A stretch of 64,000 bases of DNA, taken from contig NC_091275.1 in NCBI RefSeq assembly GCF_042100115.1, positions 3,038,001 to 3,102,000 on the forward strand. Reading direction: 5' to 3'. Below are positions 35,805 through 47,800 of the stretch, piece after piece (the stretch's first letter is position 1; every line of letters starts with the position of its first letter). This stretch comes from Alternaria dauci (Eukaryota > Ascomycota > Dothideomycetes > Pleosporales > Pleosporaceae). Both the position numbers and the translations under genes were made by a program. The notes beneath the pieces were generated by a model. It was given only the letters and a program-made list of their open reading frames with translations, was not told the DNA's origin and did not search any database.

Positions 35805-37463
35805 ATGACTGTGCCACACAAGACGTTGAATATCAACATTGCAGACTACAAGGCCTCGGTAGAAGGATGGGAGTTAACTCTGGAGCGCATGCGCTCGTGG
35901 GAAGTGCCTCAACGCGTCATTATAGATGCTGGCGAAGTAGCCTCAGCCGACGACCCGCACGACATGATCAAAACGGGGGATTCTAGGTTGCAAGCTTCGA
36001 TGGCGAACTGCAGAGCATATGATGCCATAGAGGGTTTTGAAGCACAGGTTTTGATCGACTTCTTCCGCAAGCTTCCGTCGCTCTCCGACCTGGATTGGCA
36101 GTGTAACGCTCCATTGGTACCGCTCTTGGTTCAATTCCTTCGCGATCACCCCAGCTGTAACCTTCATCTAAAACCTTTCCACCTACCTTATCCTTACGGC
36201 TCCGACCATTTCTACATACGGTCAATTCTGTGCCTGCCGAACCTTCGGACGTTATGGATGGAGGTCAGACATGACAAAGGTGCTATCCAAGATTTGATCC
36301 AGCACGATTTACGCGGCCCTCATGGAAACATGCGAGAAGTTCGCATCTTCCGGTCTCACCACGGAGCGTCACCATATCCGGAATACAGCCCAATATCTTG
36401 GGACCCAGAACTAGAAGCACACGACGGTCAACGACTCGGAAAGTTGCAGTCTTTGCAACTGGCCGGTGCTGAGGGTGCGGAAGGACCCAGCCTCCAAACA
36501 TGGGCTCTTCACACAGATTTTGCCCAACTAGGCTCACTCAGCCTCGAAATGCCCATCAACCGGGCGACTCTAGAAGCTTTGATCAACATTCCCTTGCAGT
36601 CTCTCCATTCACTGGGGTTGGTTCTTCAAACGGATACCCATGATGGCGCAACATTGCAGACATGCATCCGTAATCTCCCCAGTCTCTCACATCTTCGTCT
36701 CAAAGGATCTTTATCTTTACCAGCCCTGGAGGCAATCCTGGATCACCTGGCTTCAGCCTTACACACTCTATACTTAATACCTTCAGGCCGAGATCCCGAT
36801 CGCTTCGTGTTCAATTCCCGCACAGTCGAACTAATAACCGGCCGCTGTCAACACGTGCGCGACCTCGGCATTTCCATCCGGCGCATCTGGAACAGTCCGG
36901 GCGAAGACGTTGCCATCCTGAAAGCTATCGGGCGCATGCCGCACCTGTCGAGCCTCGACTTGACCTTCGACACCATAGATTACACCCTGATTAACGGGCC
37001 GACGAAACTCGCGCGATCAGATCCATCATTCACCGACTTCGACAACGAAACTGTCACACTTCCTTTCACTTGGGGCGAGAAGATCCGTAAAGGAAACATC
37101 CGTGATGGTCTTATCAACTCCGCAATAGATGGTACGCTTGCGAAGGCGGTGTTTGACACGATTGTATCTGCTAGCCCAGATCCTCCCTTACAGCAACTGT
37201 CGCTGACATCACGTAACAGTGGGGACTGGGGAACGGGGAGTTCCGATGGGTCGTTTGCGCTGATCGTGGAGGAGATTGGAAGGGAGTGGGTTGTGACAAG
37301 AGCTGAGCGTCAGGAGGAAGTCATTTTCCGCCGTGCAGAAAGAGAAGGTCCGGAATTGGAGGAGGGGGATACGCTCAGTTGGGATCTCGAGCCCATCTTT
37401 CGAAGAGTATGGCCCGGAGATGGAGATTGGTTTCAGGAGTGGCACGCGTTTCCTTTGGTCTAG
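35805..37463 (+). CDS. LRR-like protein, function unknown
   Basis: Single exon, 552 aa, ATG in good context (caccATG). The middle third has irregular leucine-rich repeats, for example LGKLQSLQLAG, FAQLGSLSLEM, LHSLGLVL, LPSLSHLRLKG and MPHLSSLDLTF, at spacings of about 25-35 residues, as in fungal F-box/LRR proteins. No F-box is visible at the N-terminus, and no signal peptide or membrane span. The C-terminus is acidic (AEREGPELEEGDTLSWD). It may act as a protein-interaction scaffold. Lone LRR-like single-exon genes are common in fungal accessory regions, but I cannot name a role. Confidence 0.7.
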   Translation: MTVPHKTLNINIADYKASVEGWELTLERMRSWEVPQRVIIDAGEVASADDPHDMIKTGDSRLQASMANCRAYDAIEGFEAQVLIDFFRKLPSLSDLDWQCNAPLVPLLVQFLRDHPSCNLHLKPFHLPYPYGSDHFYIRSILCLPNLRTLWMEVRHDKGAIQDLIQHDLRGPHGNMREVRIFRSHHGASPYPEYSPISWDPELEAHDGQRLGKLQSLQLAGAEGAEGPSLQTWALHTDFAQLGSLSLEMPINRATLEALINIPLQSLHSLGLVLQTDTHDGATLQTCIRNLPSLSHLRLKGSLSLPALEAILDHLASALHTLYLIPSGRDPDRFVFNSRTVELITGRCQHVRDLGISIRRIWNSPGEDVAILKAIGRMPHLSSLDLTFDTIDYTLINGPTKLARSDPSFTDFDNETVTLPFTWGEKIRKGNIRDGLINSAIDGTLAKAVFDTIVSASPDPPLQQLSLTSRNSGDWGTGSSDGSFALIVEEIGREWVVTRAERQEEVIFRRAEREGPELEEGDTLSWDLEPIFRRVWPGDGDWFQEWHAFPLV

Positions 37464-37574
37464 CAGTGACGCGTATCCCTGTGGCTTGAGACATGTGACG
37501 TGTTGGAGTCGCCAACGCGAGGCTGGCCTAACATTAGTAGCGAAACCTTCGCTACGCTGCATAAGAACGATACA

Positions 37575-38215
37575 ATGATTAGATTGCTCGAGCATTGCCA
37601 TCTCTTCTCTTGAACGGTCTATTAGAGAGACACACTTTAGCTTGTTCGAGCTATCCGTGTGATTACTGGCGCGAATATTTCCAGAAAGTAGAGCCTGGCA
37701 TCAATTGCTGGGAGATACCGGGCGCAAGTGGACACGACTATGTTTTTCCGGACTTGGTTGCTGCCTTTACATACGGGAGGGTACACGGGCAATACATCAT
37801 GCTCGACACTACAGATAGTGTTTGCAACCTATCCTTAGCCAATGCCTGCTTCCTGGCCAGGTAGACGATGATTGATCTTTCATTTGATCTACGATTAGGA
37901 ACAGTGATGAGTTACCAAATACAAGCGCTTCACGATCCAGTCTTCGAAGCCGATGACCCTCGAGTCTGGCTCAATGAATTCGCAAACCCTGGAAACGCTG
38001 CGCGTCTCAGCGATATACTCAATGGGTGGAAGAATGATCACGCGACGCTGCATTCACTCGACCAGACCATTGGTAGGGCAACATTGCATGCCGAAACCCC
38101 TGGCGAGCAATGCAAAGTTCGGATAGACTTCCGCCCTTTTCGATGGACAGTAGGTCAGCTCAACATGTTTTCTTTAGGAACTGCAGGCGCTGATGGTGGG
38201 TCATCGGCCCCTTGA
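37575..38215 (+). pseudogene. Possible broken gene: one frame split by a TAG
   Basis: From about 37595 to 38215 a single frame is open except for one TAG at 37862-37864. Six bases later it resumes in the same frame with ATG (37868), MIDLSFDLRLGTVMSYQIQ. The downstream part (115 aa) looks coding (DPRVWLNEFANPG, CKVRIDFRPFRWTVGQL). The upstream part lacks a good ATG. A short intron removing the TAG does not restore the frame with the sites I can see. It may be a pseudogene, a sequencing error, or two unrelated frames. No family recognised. Confidence 0.35.
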
Positions 38216-40021
38216 TGACTTCGGTCGTGATAGCTGCAGGAATTCGATGCTAGAACGAGATAATGAGAAACTAGAGCAGTACTCTAATGAGCTTAAGGAC
38301 CAACAACTCGCTAAGAACACATGGCCACGACGTCGGAAAAGTTTCGCGCTTATAGAACAATTTTCTTCTCCTATCTGTTCCCGCCCAACCTTACTCATTA
38401 TCCCGACTCTAAATCTCGCCATCTATTTATGGTTCACCTCTTAGGCGCATATATCACCGTATCATCTGTCCTTGAATACGTTTCTCGATAACATCAGGCA
38501 AGTCTACAGTATGCTTGCAGACTTGACCAGCAACTAGTATGCTATCCTCACATCTTCGCGTTATGTGCCCTTTGGCATGTGCACTTTCTCTTCGTCGACG
38601 GCTCGCCATTGTCGCAACGAAGGAACATGGCGCTCTGTTCCGCAGGCCCCCCTGCCAGGAAGCGGTCCATCGGGTTCATGCTTGCATACGAGTTGGAGGC
38701 CGCGGACAAGACGCCGATATGGTATGGGCAAAGAGTGATGGTATCGATTGCCCTCTGTTGAGGTGGGCTGGTAGCATTGCTATGCGTTGGTCAGCAAGAG
38801 AAGGAAGTGTTGTTACTAGCGTGAGGATTGACTAACGACGAAGTGTCTTGCTGAGACATATTGTATGGAGAACGTTGGACTGTGACGCTGCGAGCGAAGG
38901 AGACACAGGCTTGGATAGGCAAGAGATGATGGGATGTCTGGAAGAGAAGAAACGGAAGAAGTAGGCGTCTTTATACATTTCGAGGGTGAGAGGGAAATGC
39001 GCGTCAAAAGCAGTTCAGACTCTCAGTCGTAGCGCAAGTCTTGATGAAGGCCGCATTTTGCGGTCTGCATTTAGAGTACATGGCTCACTGCGTGTTAGCG
39101 TACCCTTGTCAGGTTGGCGGCTGTCTCGCATTGTGATGTCGCTGTCTAAATACAGTAAGAGGCCGATGGTGCTCGAAAAACATTGGTCTGTCGACTTTTG
39201 TTCATCTTGGTAGACCACCCCTGTAAACAGAGCCACAATATCTGGAGTCTTACATTGGACAGACAACTTTTGTTCAGCTTGGCATCTAGGAGGTGCTCAG
39301 GGATCGTGACGTCCGGGGGTCATATTAAGCTTTCTCAAGCTCCGCCTGGTAGACACGAATGCACCATGGTCAATATACCTAGGTATCTTCCAGCATCTTA
39401 TCACTAACACAGAATGTACTTGAGGCAGATGGTGAGGTCTGCTCTCCACCATGTAAAGAATGGTGATGCCTTTCTCTTTGCCTCGCGGCACTCATACTTA
39501 AAAAATGGTAACAGAATCAGTAACAGAGAGCCTCGACCTATTGAGGGTTGGCACTGATGCATAGTGTGCCATAGCGCAACGGCTAACGTTGTGTTGCGCC
39601 GCGAGGCGTTCTACACGTCGACATCCAAGGGTCATTCACGCCCGCATCATGCTCATTGGCCAGTGAACTTTTGTTCGACTTGGCATGACCGCCGATCGGC
39701 GTTGTTTCAGGACGGAGGACTCAGTGCAGGCAGTAAGGCACGGCGCACCGTCAGCTTGCCCAACGCCAAAACAAATATGCGCCAGGTAACGGCGTCCTGT
39801 TGGCTGTTGAACTTTTGCTCGCCTTGGCGGTGGCATGTGTTAGGGATTCTTGACAGGGTGCCAAAATGCCATAAGAAGGGGCTGAGCCAGCCTGCCGCAT
39901 TGCAGAAAACACACGGCTTTCATTGCCTCCCTTCTTCTAGCTGACCAGCGATTTTTACTTTATTCATATTGTCCTTGTTTGCGCGCGGCTTGACTGGCAC
40001 AATCGCACGTGGCTATTCGCG
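38216..40021. other. Gene-poor stretch with a dispersed short repeat
   Basis: 1.8 kb without a convincing gene. It holds four copies of the 30-bp motif (separate entry) and one TACCTAGGTA palindrome (39376-39385). Short ORFs here have no coding character. Confidence 0.5.
39175..39835 (+). repeat. Four copies of a degenerate ~30-bp motif
   Basis: Near 39181, 39252, 39655 and 39803, all on the same strand, the pattern is YRTTGG, six variable bases, then ACTTTTGYTC, two variable bases, then CTTGG, with identical spacing each time. Copies differ at the variable positions, so they are old or functionally constrained, not recent duplicates. Origin unknown. Confidence 0.7.
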
Positions 40022-42680
40022 ATGGATCAGGCTGCGTCGGGATCCTTGGATCCTTGGGAAGGTGTGAAAGAGACCCTGGAGTCCCTCTGGGTAACAGAAG
40101 GTCGAAAGCTTGATCACATTGTTCGAGAAATGAGCACCAAGTACAACTTCTATCGAGTGTGAGTCAGCAATAGTCCTGTCCATTTTGAGTAAGAGAATAC
40201 ACCAGCTAACGTCTATTGTCTTTCGTGCAGTGCGAGCCAATACAAAGCTCAATTCAAGAAATGGGGATGGTCAAAAAAAGTTCGCAAGAGTGAGATTGCC
40301 ACAGTTTTGAAGCATTACAAAGGCCGTGCCGCAGCCGGCAAGCCTTGCACTCGAATCATCGTCAATGGGAAGCAGGTCGAAGGTCACAAATTGAGACGGG
40401 CAATGAAAGACCAGATGCGAGAAGCCTCGAGATCAATCGCGCTGAGTCGGGATCAAATCATGAATGTTGGAGGACGTGTGCTGCCGTTTACTGACAGTTT
40501 GTAAGTAGCCAACGGTCGGAGTTAGACGGCCGTATGCTAACGGCGAAGCTTCCTCAAATGGAACCTACCCTACGCTGCCATGCGTCACTCATACGTACGG
40601 CCTTTCGATCATTCATCGCCTCTCGATCAGCCAACGCCTTATAGCAATATCATAGTCACCACTCCCTCGTCGGCTGCGTCTCCTAACAATGCACCTTCAC
40701 CGACGACCCAAATCGCGAAAGATTCCATGATGATCGACAGAGCCTGTATGTTTGCACAAGGTCAACATGAGAAGCTTTTGAAGCTGATGAATGGAGAAGA
40801 GAGAAGGTAAGAAGGAACACGAGCCCTATTTCTTTCTAATGTGTTAACGATACAGTAGGACTTTATCCGACTGGCTGTACCAATATTGGTTTTTTTGTTT
40901 CAAGACCGCCAAACACTGGGGCAAGGGACCAAGGATATGGACGGCGGACCTTTTGAACTTCGACCAATACCTTTCCACGGCCCGTTCTAGTCTTCCGGGA
41001 ACACCCCATGATCTGACCTACTCGTCCACGCCGCATAACAACGATGAGCCGACACCGCCCTCGGATCTTTGCAGATGGTACATTCATGTTTATGGGGTAC
41101 GCTATGAGCCAATACCGGCCAACGATTACCAACCACCGGCCTTTACCCAGCCCGACCCTAGTGACGATAGCACTTGGGCATTATGGTCACCAATGGAGCA
41201 GCAAACTTCATTGCAGACGCATATGCGGAACGCGCTCGAACACAATGACTTCAGTTCTACACCTGCCGTGGATCTCCCCATCGATATTCCACAAATCGCC
41301 AAGGCTGCAGATGACGAACGCTCGAGCGAGTTGCTCGTTGAGTCTCTTGGTTTCAGCATAATGAGTCGAAATACTGACCAGATTCGGCGAATACTCCGAC
41401 AGCTGCGTAGTAAAGACACCGATCCGGCATCTCTGTGTCCATTTCATCTAGCAACGAGCTTCTTAGATGGTTCTAAATCGTGTTGCGATGTGATTTATAC
41501 GCTCGCAAATCTAATTACCGGAGCCAAGGTCCATGAGACGTATCGGAACGAACATGGTCACACCATACTGGATAATCTTATGATCGCAATCATCAAATCC
41601 CACACCAGTGCGGCGCCTGTGGTTGTGGACGAGAATCTCAGGAATGTCGCACGATTTGTTGGAGAAGAAGTGGACATTTGTGGCCGCTGGGATGCAGACT
41701 CCCCTTGCATACGCCAACTTTATACTCAAGGCGATATATCGATACCTGCGAGCTGGAAACACAAGTTCTGCAATACATCAATACAGACGATATGTCATTG
41801 TATTGACCATATGTTCTATTTCATGCCAAACCACCTCTTGCTACAGACTTACAGTGGACTGTACATTCGGCGCTGCTTCAATAGTGACTGTGGCAAAAAA
41901 TTGCAATTGCAACCTTTGCACAGTCTAGTGATGACGGCGTATCATCTCGCTACCCAAGGAAGAGATGGTGAAGACCTCTTTGGAATGCTAGCATGCGCTC
42001 TCTGCCTTGTTTCTCATGGCTTCGACCCTTCTGTAAAAGCAGATGTTTCAGTCTCTGCGTTGCTATCACTTGAATCATACTTCGAGTGCGACCACATGGA
42101 GCTTACGGCTGCCGAGCTTGCAGAGAAGATTATGGCCACACCAGGATTCGACAACTGGAATGCCAAAATTCAAACAGGGTGGACTGTACTGGCCGGCATA
42201 CTACGTCGTTGTGAGACAGCGCACGTCGAGTGGGTCGGTAAGGAAGACTATGACCCAGAGTCGTGTAGTCATCGCGGTTCTATGAGTTTTGCTGAGCCAA
42301 ATGGCGATACCCAATTCGTGGGAAACACTGCACCGGATTATGAGCTGCAAGAGGCACATGGTAATAACGCTTATTCTTCCTGTTTTACTGGGCCGAAAAA
42401 TGTCGGTACGTTATGGTCTTCAGTCCAAGCAGAATTCCTATCGTACCGGCGTTTAAACGACGGACTTGGCTGGACGTCCCAGTATTTTTCCATGGAGACG
42501 CTGCGGGCGCAGTTGGAGAAAGATGAAGATCTCGTGGTGGAATACGCTGAGCACAATCTGTTGAAAGCTCACTGTGCCTGCCATAGCTTTGGTCGCGATC
42601 CGCTGACGCTACTGTCCGATGTGATCGATGCTAATCTTGCAAACCTCGATGTATGGGAACGAGCTACATATGGGACATAG
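40022..42680 (+). CDS. Clr5-domain protein
   Basis: Four exons (40022-40158, 40231-40500, 40549-40806, 40856-42680), introns 72, 48 and 49 nt, 829 aa. Residues about 11-65 form the Clr5 domain: DPWEGVKETLESLWVTEG, then KLDHIVREM, then QYKAQFKKWGW assembled across splice 1. The domain is named after S. pombe Clr5, linked to heterochromatic silencing, and is found in large families in filamentous fungi, usually with long unrelated C-terminal parts. The remaining ~700 residues contain no zinc finger or enzyme motif I recognise, but have several paired cysteines (CHCIDH, CDC-like spots). A nuclear, DNA-linked role is inferred only from the domain. It sits next to a HET gene. Confidence 0.85.
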
Positions 42681-42904
42681 TAGAAGATTGATAGTCCGCA
42701 TTTCATCAAGTAAACGGGGCTTAATCGAATCATGAAAGGTACAACCTGCACGGCTGCATATATTGAAGCATGGTTTTCAGAAAAAACACACCTTTACAGC
42801 GATTTACTATAGTGTTATCTCATAGAGTTGTGCTTGCATCTTGTTACTAGCACGTCCATCATGTTAATAGAAGGTACAACCCATCGAAACTTCATGCATG
42901 AAGA

Positions 42905-44116
42905 CTATCTCAAGTCCTTTATATCCCTCCACAGTATCAGACCCAACAACGTTTTTGCTGCCATGACACCAGTATAGCATTCCTCCTCATGATTCCCGAT
43001 CCACCACCGATTCTCCAAAAAACCCCTCACTTTTTCAAAACTCGACTGCCCACGGAGGAAGCGACCCCAAGGCTCCTGCCATGTGATGACTTTTCCACGC
43101 AGATCAGTGTCATCATTATACTCCACATTGTATTTCCCCAGCATTGCCTTCATCATGTGTCCTGCATTGACCGACAACAAGGTCATGTGCTTTGTTGTTC
43201 CTGTGTGACCCTGCTGCAGTAGCCAAGCCATGTATTCACGAATATCCTTATCTAGCTCGGGTAACCTGTCGTCGCTGATTGCGGACAAATCACTCCATCG
43301 CGCACCGCCAATGGTAATTACTTCCTCTTTCCCGTACATATCTTTGACCTCGCTCTTTAGCCTCTCGACTGCCCTGTTCTTTAGCGTTTCCCAGTCTCCG
43401 TCGGCGTATATGGGCGTCATCCAGACGTCGAAGATGCCAAGGAGGCAGTACGCCATGTCTTCTGGTCGTGTTGTTCTTCGTCCATGTGTCCATTTGAAGC
43501 GTTCGTGTGCACTGAAAGTGCTCAAGGAGCTACTTTCTCTCAGCGCTTTGACAGGGATCCCAGTGATTCGGTGGATATTATTCTCGAGACTTCTCTTGCT
43601 GCCAATATACGTTCCTTCCCGGGAGTAAAACACAACGGAAGGTGGCGCTATCAACTCTTGCAACGTCCAACCACGTGTGAACCACCGACTATTCTCAAAC
43701 GCCATGTTCAGGTCGACCTGTCCACCTGCAGTGCACGAAACATCGCTCATATAAACATAGCACCGCACCGCCTGTTTATACCAATGAAACATCGAGTTTA
43801 ATGAATACGACAGCTCAGACTGATCTTGCTTATTGATGCAACAAGTGTCTATCCAGAAATAACGAAGGCCTTCTTTAGCAGCCCGCTGCTGGCAGAACTG
43901 AAGTTTGCGAAATCCAGGCCGCGCAAGGTCGCTTTCACGTATCGATCGTCGCTCGCCATCCATTAGCTCCTGGTACGTGATCTCGTCCCCGGCAGCACCC
44001 CATCTGTGCGAAAGGACGCCATAGAATGGCTTGTCCTCTGGAGGCTCGGAAAAAATGTCTGAAGGGCGGCTGGTGAGGCAGTATTCACCGTTGTCGAAAA
44101 ACTGTATGAGTCGCAT
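42905..44116 (-). CDS. HET-domain protein, HET-E/HET-D-type N-terminus
   Basis: Single exon, 403 aa, ATG at 44116. MRLIQFFDNGEY, then FYGVLSHRWG, RYFWIDTCCINK and RGWTLQELIAP are the HET blocks in the form seen at the N-terminus of NLR-like incompatibility proteins. RPEDMAYCLLGIFDV is the usual block that closes the HET region. Such proteins normally continue with NACHT and WD40 or ankyrin repeats, but here the frame ends about 160 residues later with a segment I do not recognise (WQEPWGRFLRGQ, ENRWWIGNHEEE). So it is a HET-only form or a trimmed NLR. Probable role is non-self recognition and cell death; partner unknown. Confidence 0.88.
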   Translation of the reverse strand: MRLIQFFDNGEYCLTSRPSDIFSEPPEDKPFYGVLSHRWGAAGDEITYQELMDGERRSIRESDLARPGFRKLQFCQQRAAKEGLRYFWIDTCCINKQDQSELSYSLNSMFHWYKQAVRCYVYMSDVSCTAGGQVDLNMAFENSRWFTRGWTLQELIAPPSVVFYSREGTYIGSKRSLENNIHRITGIPVKALRESSSLSTFSAHERFKWTHGRRTTRPEDMAYCLLGIFDVWMTPIYADGDWETLKNRAVERLKSEVKDMYGKEEVITIGGARWSDLSAISDDRLPELDKDIREYMAWLLQQGHTGTTKHMTLLSVNAGHMMKAMLGKYNVEYNDDTDLRGKVITWQEPWGRFLRGQSSFEKVRGFLENRWWIGNHEEECYTGVMAAKTLLGLILWRDIKDLR

Positions 44117-44881
44117 ATTGAAGGTGCTGTATGCCAGGGAATTTGTGGGAACATAAATGCGGGGTAGGTAGATGCTCAGCTCGCGACAGGTATCAGCAGC
44201 GGCATGGTATGATTCGCTTAGTTGGCACGCTGCATATATTTTTCAACATGCGATGTCGCATTGGGCATAGACCAAATGCTGAGGCTGAGGCTGAGATTTA
44301 AACACGGAAATACAACGACACAACCTATAACCATCACAAAAAGGGAAAACATTTTTTACGCACCCTAAACACTATTCGGCCCACCCTAAAAAGATTAGAT
44401 AGAAGGATTTCACCGCTAAGAACTTCCTAAAATATCAACACCACACAACGTAGGCCTATATCGTCACCACTCAGCTTACCAGAAAAGAGAAAGACAAACA
44501 GCACAACCCACAACAACCATAAAACCACACGTCCATCTCTATCTCCATCTCCAAACACACACACCATAAGCTCTAAACACTTAAACACCCAAAACCTTGC
44601 ATTCATAAAGACCACATACAGTAGTCCCAGTTCGTTACCGCCCATCTTCAAAAAGAAGAAGAGAGAAAAAAAAACACAAGCAAAAAACTCCCACCCCATG
44701 CCATCATATCCCTTCCTATATACCCCCTCAGCCAGCCAGCCAGTCATTGACACCACATCGTCAATCGTCGTTAGACATAGAGAGAGAGGCGCTAGAAAAG
44801 GAAGAGAACAGGACGCCTAGCTTTTTTTCTTTCCCATCACTGTATCATGTGTCGTACATACATACTCCTCACTCATACTCT
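44117..44881. other. Intergenic, A/C-rich
   Basis: 765 bp between the HET gene's start and the 3' end of eIF3a (both minus strand). 44,280-44,700 is markedly A- and C-rich on the plus strand, so pyrimidine/purine-skewed, with no gene. It should contain the HET promoter. Confidence 0.4.
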
Positions 44882-47800
44882 CTACTGCTTATCCCTCAAA
44901 TGACGAGGAACCCATTTCCCACCCGCAGCTGGTGCTTGGGCAGCAGGAGGCCTCTCACCTTCACCCTCACGCGGCGGTGCACCAGCACGCGCACCAGGAG
45001 GCACATAGCCACCGCCGCTGCTGGCATTAGCAGGAGACGCAGGCTTCCTGTCTGAACCCCATCGGTCTCCTCCGCGAGCAGCCTCGAAGCGGCCGCCCGT
45101 AGCAGGAGATTCAGTGCGTTCAGGGCGCTCGGCACGGGCAGGAGGTGGTGCCCGACCGCTGCCGCTAGCCTCGCGTTCGCGCCATCCGCCTCCAGGAGCA
45201 CCTCCTTGGCGGAGAGCCGGTGGGACGTATCCGCCCCTCTTGGGAGCTTCGGCCTCGGGGGCTGGAGAGGTGGGTGCAGCAGCAGGCGCTGGTGATGTGC
45301 TGGCAGGGGGAGGAGCCTGTCCAGCGGCCTTCATGGCCTCGCGCTCACGCCAGCTGGGCTTGCCGCCAGGAAGGGTAATCTTTGGTGGGCCAGAAGCCGA
45401 AGAAGGCTCTGCAGCTGGCTCACGAGAGAAGGTGCGGTCTGGAACAGCACGACTGGCACCAGCACCGGCAGCAGCCTTCCGCCTGGCCAATGCTTCTTCC
45501 TCGCGTTGACGCTGGAGACGTGCGATGTCATCAGCAGCCCTGTGAATGTTAGTGTGTGGTTGAAAGAATGCAATGGGCAATACTAACGCTCGTTCTTGCT
45601 CCCTCTTTGCCTTCAATTCGGCAAGATGGGCCTTCTTCTCCTCCTCGGCCCTGGCCTTGGCCTCGGCCTCTTCCCTCTCACGCTCTTCCTCCTCGCGCTG
45701 GCGGCGTTCGGCCTCCTCGCGCTCCCTCTTCTCTCTGGCGATGCGCTCCTTGACCTCCTTGACACGAGCAGCCTTCTTGCTCTCAAGTTCCTTCTGTGCA
45801 ATCTTCTGGCGCTTCTCGAACTCAGCCTTGCGCTGTTCCTTGACGGTCTTGACGAAAGTCTGGTAAGGAGTCACCAGGCGTGACAGACGATGCTTGAGCT
45901 CGACATCTGCCTTGTGCCTCTCCTCTGCCTCCTTGAGTTCCTCGGCCTTGGCCTTTTCGTACGCTGCGAGATCTTCTTCTTGCTGCTTCTCGTAATCGGT
46001 CTTGAGATGCTTAATCTCTTCCTTGCGGTAGGCTCGCTCCAGATGATCGATGCGCTTGCCAGCAATGCGAAGTTGCTCGCCGAGTTGGTTCTTCTCCCTC
46101 TCGAGAGCCTGAAGCTTCAGGATACGGATTCTCTGGGAGTCGAGATCATCCAAGTCTTCGGGAAGCTCAATGTCAACCTTGGTAGTCGCCTTGAGCTCCT
46201 TGATCTGCTTCTCCATCTCCTCACGCTGAATGCGCTTCTGCTCAGCCTTGATGCGCTGGTCTGCACGCTGCTTCTGCTCCTCGGCCAGGCGGCGAGCCTC
46301 CTCATCCTTGATTTGCTGCTGGCGGATGAGCCTCTTGGTCTGCTCCTCGTTCTCCTTGGCCTGCTGGGCCTTGAGGGCAGCCTCCTTCTTTTGCGAGATA
46401 ATGTCTCGGCGGGTGAGGATCTCCTGGTGCTCCTTCTCGGCACCTTCCTTGGCGCGTTCAAGAGCGGCCTGCTTGTTACGCTGGCGTTCGGCGTTGAACG
46501 AAGGGTCAACATATTGGCATGTGACGAACAGCGACTTGGCAAGACGAGTAAGCTGAGATCGTACAATCTCGGCCGGGGTGCTTTGCAGACGCTGCACAGA
46601 GCGGGACTCGGTCTCGGCGGATCCAGCACCTGATCCAGGGTGCATGGCCTTGGCCGATGAGAAGACGTCGGAATCAAAGGTGAGCACACCAGTGGCATGG
46701 TCGGTGCGGATGGCGAGATCGCCCTTCTTGCAACCGTTCATGATGAACTTCTCAATGGTACCTGCACTGACGTGGAAAGGCTCAGGGAATTGGGCGAGGC
46801 CGAGCACAAACTTGATCTCAACAGAGTCGTAGACTTGGGACAGCTGCTGGAAGAGGCGGGTAAGGATAACCTGCTGGAGCGGGCCAACGTACTTCTCCAT
46901 ACCCTCGTCAGCACCAATCTGCGACAAGATGGGAGATATCTTCTTGCAAATGGAGAGAGGGTGGAAATCGACCTCGAGGATGTTGTACAGGTCGCGGATC
47001 TCAGGGCGGGCACGCTTGAGCAGACCCTTGCTGAGAGCATCCTTGAAGAGGATAGCACGAGTAGGAGCCTGTGACATGCCGAGCAAGTTGGTAAGACGCG
47101 AGTTCTTGTTCTTCCTCGCCTCGTCAACGTCAACAAGGGCACCACGCGAGCGGGAAGTGCTGATGACTGGGATAGCGAGGGCGGAGAGGAGGACGAACGA
47201 CGCAGCCTTGGTCATGTCGGCCTCGGTGACAGCGGGGTTGTCCTTCTTGGGGCTCTGGCCCGATGCGACAGCCGCTGCAGACTGGCGGAGGAGGTTGTAG
47301 TAGCGGCTGTATGCGGCAGCGTGGAAGAGGTAGTTCTCGCTGACCAAGAAGATGCGGGTGAGCTTCTCAAAGTAGTTGGCCATCATGATGTTCTTGGCTG
47401 GGCGCTTGCTCAGGGAGAGCAGGGTGTGGATGTCCTCAACACTGCGGAAGGCCTCCTGCCACAACTCAAGCTCCACAGCCACGTTGAGCTGCTGGAAGCG
47501 GGTGTCGAGGTGGCGCTGCAGGGTGTCGGGGTCGGACAGGTTGATGGCGTGCATCTGGGAGGAGAACTTGGCCGCGTTCTGCAAGTGGTTGCGGAGCAGC
47601 TCGCAGAGACGGCGGAACTCGGTCTTGCGGGCATACTTGGAGCAGAACTGGAAGGCCTGGTGGGCGGTCGACTGGTACATGAGCTCCAGACGGGCGTTGT
47701 TCTTGAAGATGTCGAGCACAGTGCGGTACGTCTCCCACAGGAACTTGAGCCATGGCGTGACGATGGCACGGTCGGTGCGGTCGCGGGACTGCTCGCCGGA

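Noticed and set aside
39565..39640. tRNA-Arg-like start (TAGCGCAACGGCTAAC, good A-box)
   Set aside because: The B-box is only a poor match with an insertion, and no acceptor-stem complement is found at the right distance. Not a tRNA; perhaps chance.
45890..46633. 247-aa Leu-rich ORF on the plus strand
   Set aside because: Antisense shadow of the eIF3a coiled coil: Glu/Lys codons read backwards give Leu/Phe.
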